From NCBI GenBank assembly GCA_963966185.1, contig CAWZYM010000298.1, positions 249,501 through 313,500 of the forward strand: DNA of 64,000 nt, read 5' to 3'. This document shows positions 56,735 through 64,000 of the stretch, in pieces (position 1 is the stretch's first letter; each line of letters starts with the position of its first letter). Source of the stretch: Rhabditoides inermis (taxonomy: Eukaryota > Nematoda > Chromadorea > Rhabditida > Rhabditidae). Made by a program: the position numbers and the translations under genes. The notes beneath the pieces were generated by a model. The model saw nothing but the letters and a program-made list of their open reading frames with translations. It ran no database searches and was not told the origin of the DNA.

Positions 56735-59700
56735 TCATTCCTTCTCCATCATTATGCACGATCTGATGTTGACCTGTTCGCACACATGCTTCAGAACAAG
56801 TGCGGATACGTTCACTGTGTTCCTGCCGGCCAGTATGCGATTGAAGTGGCAATGTAGAGACTCAATGTTCTGTTCCGAGAGCAGTCCCAGCGTGCCAAAC
56901 TCGTCGATCACGTACTTCACATGCTCTAAAAAGCAATATTAATGTTGTAATACATCGATGGGGCTGCTTACTTGTGAGGGCATGTAGCTTCACTGATTCC
57001 TTGACCTTTGGGAAACAACGTGCGTATACAGCAGGTAGTTCCTCACACGCTTTCTTCAGGTCCTTCGCTTCCGTCGTCGTCAGAAGGTCGGCCTTCATCC
57101 CTCGCATGATCACAGCTAGTGCACCGGCCAGCTGGATGTACTTCGGAGCGAGGGCCTGCACTGCTGCGTGACGGTGGCGGGTGAGTGGCTCGACAATCAA
57201 ATGGATCTTCGACAGAAGGTTCTTCACGGCTTCTCCGTTTAGAATCCCTGAAATACTCTTGAATATTCGAATGACATATAATGTTTACCTGAGTAGTACC
57301 GTTCAGCCCTCACACCGTGTCTCTTCAGGTTCGCCAGCACTGCCGCGTAGAGGCCAGTGCGACTCGCATTGTCGACCCTCTCGCGCTGCTGCAGACTCCA
57401 CTCGATGTGGCCCACCTGCTCCTCAAACTCTCTCCTGACAGCATCCACAGTCGTCAGACCGCGGCACCTACAGGTGAATACTTAGATCTTTTTCACTACT
57501 TCAAATATTATGACTCACACTGCGCACACGTACTCCTTGAGTTGCTTGTGGTTTTCGAGTGCCACTATCGCATCGCAGAAGAAGTGACAATCTCTGCCGC
57601 ACTGGTCACAGCTGGCCCATTCGTTGGTGCACCCCTTAGTAATGCGCTTGCTACTCAGCCTCGAGTTGAGACGCAAAGCGCACCAAACATGTGCACAACC
57701 AGTGGCCGTTTTCGATTCGAGGGCCTTGTCCATGCTCGCTGAAAACAGAAATGTAATTTTTCAAATAATATTATGCTAGAAATTAAAAAAAAATTACCTG
57801 CTTCTTCCGGTGTGAGCTTGTTGAGAGCCGTGATGAGTCTCCGTGCTTGTTCTGCTGACGTTTTCAGAGACTTTGTCTTTCCCACGAGCTGCGCCTTGTT
57901 GTGAAAATTGGCTGCTCCAGACTGGGACGGCAGCATCTCCAGTGTCAGCTCCTGTCCAGTCGCAAACTGGGAGTCGATGAACAGCAGGTCGGTCAACAGC
58001 ATCCCGTACAGCTTGGTTCCAGGTCCCAGAATGGAGTGTAGTAGAGGAGTGATCCAGTTGATCACCTCTGTGTCGAACAGTGGGGCGTTGAAGATTCCAA
58101 ACGTCTTCTTCAGGTTGGGCTTCTGGAGGCTCTGGGCAACGGCGGCGTGGCCGCGTACTCCATCCAGTGTCCTCGCCTTGTGGCTGTCCTGCTTGCGGAC
58201 CTTGGGAAGAAGTTGGTCCTCGTCTCCAGGTTGGTTGTCCGTGTCCTTGTCCTCCTCTATCAGAAGCTTGCCAAACTCAATGAAGTCATCGAGTGGCTTC
58301 TCGCATAGCTGACAGGGGAAGGAGCAGGCTTGCCCGGCGTGTCCTTGGCATGCAGACTGAGACTTGTGATCTCCTAGGAAGACGGTGCGGAGAGGGTACG
58401 TCTTCCCGGCCACGACGATCGTCTTCATGCCGTTCAACTGCTGCACGACTTCGGGGAGTGCTGCGTTCAGGTGGGCGTTGTCATCAGGTCCAACGTATGC
58501 TCCAAGAATCGTGTTGTTGTACATGGAGTTCGTCTTTCCAGTTCCACTCAGGACGTAGCTGAACGTCAGCTTGGTCACGCCTCCTCCTCCATCCACGCCT
58601 GCCCGCCCGACTACGTACGGCTTCCCGTCGTAAGCGGCACCAGACTTCCGGACATCTCGAAACAGTCGAAGAGGAGAACGCTGCGCCCACTCGGTGAGTA
58701 CCTCCTGTACGTTGGTCATCCGTGCAGCGGGGAACGTCTTGATCTCGCCCGATTCTGCAAAATACTGTTTTGTTTCGTTCTCAATCATTTGTCTGATATC
58801 ACTCACTGTCTTGCATCTCCACAGTCTCCGCTATCCATTCTGCCCCCATTCCCCATTTCTTCTTGCATTCCACGTATCGTTGCTTTGATACAAAGACTCC
58901 CTTTCCTTTCACATCGAGAGTCTTCTCCAGGTTCTTTCTGTGGATGTCGGCGGTACGGTCGCTCACCGCAATATCGGCGAACAGTCGAACCTGGTCATCT
59001 GGAAAGGTACATTCATTTTATGGTTTGAGTTCATTGTTTACTTTGTTGCGATACGTGTTTGCGATACCTGGTGTGAGCGGTTTCACATTCCCAAGTGTCG
59101 CCATGACGTTGGTCTTCGCAGTCTCGTTGGGCTTGTCGAGTAGTAGCAGCTCTACGAATCGCTGAAGAGCCTGCTGCTCGTGTTCTTCGGGTATCCCGAG
59201 CGAATCCTTGACGAGCTGCCAACTGTCGCGAGCCCACTGTCTGGAACCACGTTAATGTTATTGATTGATACGTTTTTTTTTCATTTCAGGCTCGGCCTTG
59301 TCTCACCTGGCAGTCTTCTGCTGATCTCCCTTCATCTGGTGGAAGGGCACGGTCGAGCGACGCACCTTGACGCACAGGTGAGCGTGCATGAGACAGTTAG
59401 TGCCGTTGATGTACAATAGCTTGGAGTCTGGCTTCTGGACAAGAAGTGAGTTGAGTGTTTCCTTGCTCACTCGCTTGCCAGCAACCGTGGAACCTGTTGA
59501 TTGTGGGCTGATTACTGTATCAACACGTAATCTCACTTTTACAGGCGCACGAGTGGATAGCAGGTTCATCCTGCTCCTCTTCCACCTCTCCGTCACTCTC
59601 GCCGGACTCGTTCTCCGATGGCAGATCATTGTCGATGTCTATGACGCTCTCGTCGTCGCTGTCAATCGTAGAGGGATCTACCCCGTCCAGCAGGCAGTCC

Positions 59701-60413
59701 AGCTCTTCCGGGGTGAGTGTGTCTTCGACTTGACGTTTCTCAGAGCAACTCTTGATTACAGCCTTGCCGTCCTCGCTCTCATCTGCCAAATCGTCGTTCT
59801 CAACGATGGCGTCGCCCTCGCTGCCGCACATCTCCCAGTCGCCATCCCACTCTGTAAATACGTGTCCCTTGTTCTGTTTGAAGATATATTGTAAATATGT
59901 TTTGCTCTCACTTGTTGTGCGTGAAGACAAGCGACGTCTGACTGGGTCAATCTCGCTCGGACCTGGCTCTGGGCTCGGGGAACGCGTGCGATCTACAGTT
60001 ATAGGAAGTAAGGAGGTGGACGATTACTGTAGTGTACCGTGCATAAGCGACGGGTAGTGCGGGGAGAGAAGCGGGCTGGATGGATGATGCACAGGGGATG
60101 CTTGGAAATCGTCTACTTCATATTCCGTCACGCGCTCTTCCTTCTTCCTGATGTACGGTTGCTTTGCGAATCCATGGGGTTGTTTCCTGAGAAATAAATG
60201 TGTTGTGCTTCAGATGTTCATGATCTCATTCCCCACATGAATTCCTTTCAGCTATATTCGTGATTAGTTTGTGTTTTTCCTGTTTCATTTCCCCTCCAAC
60301 CTCGAGGTACAGAACGTTTTCCCCTCGTTCCTCTTTCTCATCTCCTGCGACGTCTTCTTCGCTCGCTTCGAAGCGGGGAAGTAGGAGTGGTCGTCTAACG
60401 GGTCAGCACTCAT
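56735..60413 (-). CDS. Intact 12-exon, 1010-residue transposase-like protein with PHD-like zinc cluster
   Basis: Exons, all GT-AG and in phase: 60413-60301, 60186-60038, 59992-59912, 59851-59537, 59493-59307, 59240-59068, 58998-58807, 58754-57798, 57738-57519, 57467-57289, 57247-56972, 56925-56735. N-terminus has a nuclear-signal-like SKRAKK; exon 4 is strongly acidic (DSDDESVIDIDNDLPSENES). The long exon 8 contains VVGRAGVDGGGGVTKLTFSY, YVGPDDNAHLNAALPEVV, TVFLGDHKSQSACQGHAG and CSFPCQLCEK, the order seen in poorly characterised transposon-derived proteins of nematodes and other invertebrates, from memory. Exon 9 to 10 carries WASCDQCGRDCHFFC and YVCAVC, a PHD-like pattern. The C-terminal exon has GLLSEQNIESLHCHFN. 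No terminal inverted repeats were found around it. Intact frame plus many introns favours a host-maintained (domesticated) gene over a mobile copy; biochemical role unknown. Confidence 0.82.
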
Positions 60414-61634
60414 CTCAAAGTCAACCAATTGCAATAAAAACATTTATTTATGTCATAAAATAAAATAACACACATTACAACTACCGTAACAATATTAATA
60501 CATTTCAAAAAAATAAAAATTGAAAGTTGATGTTCGTAACGGACGGAAAAAATAGAGAGACGAGAGAGCGGCAGACGACGAGACGCTCGCCGGGCTTTTA
60601 TTTCCCCGCCCGCCCGGTGTGGTGACCATCCTGCACCCGGTCCGGTGCCGCTCCGGAGATGCCATCCGCATCCGCAGATGAGGTTTGTTGTGATTTGTGT
60701 TGTGAGATTTTGTTGTTGTCAATGTTCTGGTTGATTATGATACCTTTGTACGTCTGGAATTACGATAAATATATTTCTTCTATTTTACAAGCTTGTTGTA
60801 AACGTTATTATTGCGTTTAAATGCGCTGAAATATTTTAGAGGCAGAAGGGGTTGTGATTGGATTGATTGTGCCCGTTCAGGTGTCGATGGACATACAGGA
60901 CGCCGAACAGGGACGAAGAGTATAAGGTGTGTGATTGGTGATTGATTGTGTTTTGGAGTGTTTGTACATGTCCAGGTCGGCGGAGGACGCGCTTCTCTGG
61001 CGCTGTCCGTCGTGGCTGAGGAGAAAGAGGGAGAGACAAACAGAGAGAGAAGAACAAGGTGGGTTGATTGGAGATGGATTGTTTGAAGTACCTGTTGAAT
61101 ACCTGTTAAGGTTGCGGCTGCCTCTCCGAGATCCCTCGCGCCGCTCACGATGAAGGAGTTTCTGGGAAAGCATCTCACAAAAAGAGGAAGATGCAGTAAT
61201 TTTAGTATTGATCCTTCGCTTACGTTTTGTTGATTTGCTTTTCATTTTGTTGTTCATTATGTTATTGTTATTGATTGGAAAAATAAATTAATTATAATAA
61301 TCCAGTATATTCATGATATGAACATCTGATTCAGATAGACAAGGATAAATTCTTTCAAGTGAAAAACCCGCTGCAACGTATTCATGTGAAGTGTCTGTTC
61401 ATGATCTCACATATATGTTTCATATATTGTTATAAAAACAATACTATTGCCGAATTTTTTCAAAATATTCGAATTCCCCGCCGACAAAACATGATCCGCA
61501 AATATTTCAAATTCCCGCCAGGCGAGCCGCTGCGCGACTTGCAGACGCGTCGCGTTTTCATTTCAGCCGGTCGCCGATTCCCTCCAATCCACCCCGTGTC
61601 ATGTCATTGCTTGCAGCTCGGGTCTGTGCTGAGC
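60414..61634. other. Intergenic; possible short exons, none assigned
   Basis: Two acceptor-like TTCAG/TCCAG sites on the plus strand precede short open stretches near 60880 and 60976, and a minus-strand lysine/arginine-rich frame lies at 61255-61070. None could be joined into a coherent protein. 61340-61500 is AT-rich. Confidence 0.4.
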
Positions 61635-63240
61635 ATGCACCGCGCGGGCATGTTGTGTCGCCTGGCGTCGCCGTCGCGGGTCGCCAGCAAGATGGCCTCC
61701 ACCAAAGCTCTCGCCGTCGCCCGCATCCATCAGGTACATTGCTGCTACTCGGAGACAAACCCCAAGACGCCGTTTAGGTGCGCGCCTCGTCGTCGTCGGT
61801 GAAGCACGAGCCCTTATGAACGGCAGCAGCGTCGCGTACATCGAGCAGATGCACGAGTCGTGACAGCAGGACCGCACCTCGGTGCACGCCAGCTGGGGCG
61901 CCTACTCCGCAACGTCGAGAACGGCGCCGCGCCCGGACAGGCTTTTGTCGTGAGTAATGCGCGTTTGTCGTGATATTTTCAACGACGAGTTTTGTGCAGG
62001 AACATTTTCAACAACATACGTATCGAATATATATGTTTGGTTATTCGCAGGCTCCGCCCGTATCTGTCACCGCTTGGAGGCTTGGCTCTCGTCGGTGGGT
62101 GCTCAGGCGCCCGTTCAGACCGAAGTCGTCCCCACCCAGGACCATCACCGACCACCTCAAGATCCAGCTTCTTATCAGAAGCTGCCAGGTGCGTGCTACT
62201 ATGATTGTGTCTGTGAATATGTAACATTTGTTTTCGTTTTTCTCATTCAAGTTGCTAATTTCAGACCCGCGGTCACAACCTTGCCGACCTCGACCCGCTT
62301 GGAATAAACTCTGCCGATCTGGACGACACTATCCCGCCCGACCTCTGGCTGTCGTACTGCGGTCTTACCAAGAAGGATCTCGACGGGGAGGTCATCCTGC
62401 TGCCGACCACCTTTATCGGAGGACGCCAAGAGCCTCACTTTCAGGGACACTGCCAACAGGCTCAAGGTGAGTTACAGCTTATCGAATTAGTTGTTCTTGG
62501 TGGTTGTATTAATAAAATTGAAACATATATATGTTGCAGAACATCTACTGCATCCGCGAGCGCTTCGAAGCCCCGCGCGCCACGGAGCTCTCGCCCGAGC
62601 AGAAGAAGGTGGGGAAAATGTTTCTTGGTTCTTGTTTCATTTTTTTTTCAGGTCGCCTTTTGTTCAAGCGTCTGATTCGCTCGACAGAAGTTTGAGGAGT
62701 TCCTCGCCAAGAAGTGACCTAGCGAGAAGCTTCGGTTTCAAGGGATGCGATCCCGGCCATCAAGCAGGTGCTTACATGCGTTGTGCCAATCGGACATGTA
62801 ATCATACTTGCGTTGCAGGTGATTGACCAGTCGTCGATGGGTGTGGACTCTGTGCTGATTGGCATGCCGCACCGCGGTTGCCTCAACGTGCTTACCAACG
62901 TGTGCTGCCAGACGCTGTCTACCACCCTCTCGCCGTTTTAGCTTCTCGAGCCCGCCGGTAAGGGTCAGTCGCTTCACGATGCTTTGCTTGTTTTCTACTG
63001 ATGATGATCGTGTTGAATGCTGCTTTTACGTGTGTGTTGCAGGTTCGAGCCGAGGCGTTCTACGAGGGCGACACGGAGTGAGACCACACAATGGCCATCC
63101 TGATGAATGGAGACGCGGCCTCCTCAAGCCAGAGAGTCGTCATGGAGACGTTCAACCTCGACAACCTGCCCTCGTACACCACCCACGGGGGTATTCACAT
63201 TGGTCGTTAAAATTGGATTGCATTCACCACCGATCCTCGT
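61635..63240 (+). pseudogene. OGDH: 2-oxoglutarate dehydrogenase E1 (OGDH) pseudogene, truncated, introns retained
   Basis: OGDH is the thiamine-diphosphate-dependent E1 of the mitochondrial 2-oxoglutarate dehydrogenase complex. The first exon (61635-61733) gives a targeting-like MHRAGMLCRLASPSRVASKM. Recognisable downstream parts: VAYIEQMHES-stop-QQDRTSVHASWGAY (61838-61900), GAAPGQAFV, ITDHLKIQLLIRSCQ then TRGHNLADLDPLGINSADLD, LWLSYCGLTKKDLDGEVILL with PTTFIGG, YCIRERFEAPRATELSPEQK, MGVDSVLIGMPHRGCLNVLT, EAFYEGDTE-stop, MAILMNGDAASSSQRVVMET and NLDNLPSYTTHGG. Stops interrupt at least four places (about 61860, 62939, 63079, 63208), frames shift, and homology ends after FTTDP at about 63236, roughly 40 percent into the enzyme. 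Introns between blocks are kept, so it arose by DNA duplication, not retroposition. Confidence 0.88.
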
Positions 63241-63404
63241 TTTTTTTTTTGCTGTGAGTATGCTATCGCACCCTACTCACTCCTCTATTGTTGGTGTTCT
63301 CACCTGTTGTTTGTTATTTGCTCATCGATTGTTTTGTTGTTCTGTTTGTCATCAACCGTTATGTCGTTTTGTTTGTTAGATAAAGGGCTGAGCTAATTCA
63401 AATA
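63241..63404. other. Sequence after the OGDH truncation; nothing recognised
   Basis: T-rich sequence starting with a run of eleven T; no coding match to the rest of OGDH. Confidence 0.5.
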
Positions 63405-63592
63405 CGATCGAGTACACGACTATACACACACACTACACACTTCTACACAGTCATTAACCCCGATTTCTTGATCTCTTTACACCGTCCTACACGCTGTGTC
63501 AAACTCAGTTTTTTACACGCCACCGCCGTGTTGCACTCAGTGCTATTCCAATCTCGCCGTGTAGAAAATTTTTGTGTAGTACACTGTGTAGA
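63405..63592. repeat. Dispersed TACAC-rich repeat, copy 2 (inverted relative to 53.3 kb)
   Basis: CTACACACTTCTACACAGTC, TTTACACCGTCCTACACGCT and GTGTAGTACACTGTGTAGAA; the reverse complement aligns in order with 53303-53440. Confidence 0.6.
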
Positions 63593-63704
63593 ACAGTATC
63601 TGAGTCCGGCTGCATGACAGTATTCCCTAGAGGACTGTTTTTTCCAGATTTCGGAATTTCGTTTTGTTATATTGATATCGCTCGAAAAACTCTCATTTCC
63701 AGTC

Positions 63705-63957
63705 CCTTATATAGGGGAAATCTAGAAAACTTTATAACTGCCTTCAAACTTGTGCTACAGCTCCCAGTTTTCGAGAGAGTCTGCCCCGATAGTGTCTCTA
63801 GAAGACTGTTTTTCAACATTGTGATTTTTTTTGGATTTCACCGTATTTTGGACAAGACCACCCAAAAACGCTGAATTTGCATAAAATTCTCGTCATTTCG
63901 CACTCGTCTGACCGACAGTCGTTAATTTGCGTACCGTGAAAATGGGAGATACCCTAT
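63705..63957. repeat. Diverged end of the 54.4-kb TIR family
   Basis: 63922-63957 reads TTGCGTACCGTGAAAATGGG then AGATACCCTATATT, matching the right end of the 54353-54929 element (TTGCCTACCGCCAAAACGGG then GGACCCACTATATT) at most positions. A CTTATATAGGGGAAATC near 63703 could be the opposing end, making an approximately 250-bp derivative. Confidence 0.5.
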
Positions 63958-64000
63958 ATTCACGGACCAGCCACATTGAATGTGGCCAGCTCGAATTAGC

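Noticed and set aside
56735..60413. Assignment of the 12-exon gene to RAG1/Transib
   Set aside because: Cys-containing core and overall size were suggestive, but no specific RAG1 or Transib catalytic motif could be identified by eye.
1..64000. CRISPR arrays, bacterial operons or riboswitches
   Set aside because: The window is eukaryotic with spliced genes; the only regular array (9.9-10.8 kb) is a contiguous minisatellite without unique spacers.

Overview
This window is eukaryotic, from an invertebrate animal. Coding sequence is cut into many small exons with GT-AG introns of about 40 bp to 2.6 kb, and GA/CT microsatellites are everywhere. The recognisable genes are metazoan: a Hairy/E(spl) bHLH repressor, a PRELI-domain protein, EMC5/MMGT1, NDUFAF6, a tandem C-type lectin, an FMRFamide-receptor-like GPCR and Kelch-like BTB-BACK fragments. 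A polypyrimidine-AG acceptor lies 0-25 nt upstream of five start codons, and one gene pair is only about 85 nt apart. This fits spliced-leader trans-splicing and an operon, as in nematodes and some other small invertebrates, but no leader was seen and the taxon is inferred, not proven.

Layout. 0-13 kb: two members of an uncharacterised protein family on the minus strand (1-1.06 kb and 10.9-13.1 kb), both with apparent lesions. Between them lies a head-to-head inverted duplication of a Kelch-like gene (both copies broken), several palindromic elements, and a 100-bp minisatellite. 13-17.7 kb: tRNA-like fragments, a miniature LTR element with an initiator-tRNA primer-binding site, and nested dispersed repeats. 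17.7-18.4 kb: a small secreted cysteine-rich protein. 18.9-20.3 kb: minus-strand exons of an unidentified gene, then an RTE-type retrotransposon remnant. 24.7-26.3 kb: the HES gene. 28.7-39.2 kb: a plus-strand run of PRELID1-like, EMC5 and NDUFAF6, with a C-type lectin gene nested antisense in a 2.6-kb NDUFAF6 intron. 42.6-45.9 kb: the GPCR. 48.9-53.2 kb: a TIR element and a degenerate CR1/jockey-like LINE, the latter interrupted by a 389-bp hAT-type element that looks identical to a copy at 1.1 kb. 54.3-56.2 kb: further TIR/hairpin elements. 56.7-60.4 kb: an intact 12-exon, 1010-residue gene that looks transposase-derived and carries a PHD-like zinc cluster. 61.6-63.3 kb: a truncated 2-oxoglutarate dehydrogenase E1 pseudogene. 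The last 0.6 kb holds dispersed repeats related to those at 53-55 kb.

The genes do not form one pathway. PRELID1-like and NDUFAF6 are mitochondrial proteins and EMC5 is an ER membrane insertase subunit; clustering of such housekeeping genes on one strand is typical of operon-bearing genomes. HES and the GPCR are developmental/neuronal genes with larger flanking regions. Exon joins given as coordinates were checked by reading phase by hand; all identifications are from memory of protein families, not from searches.
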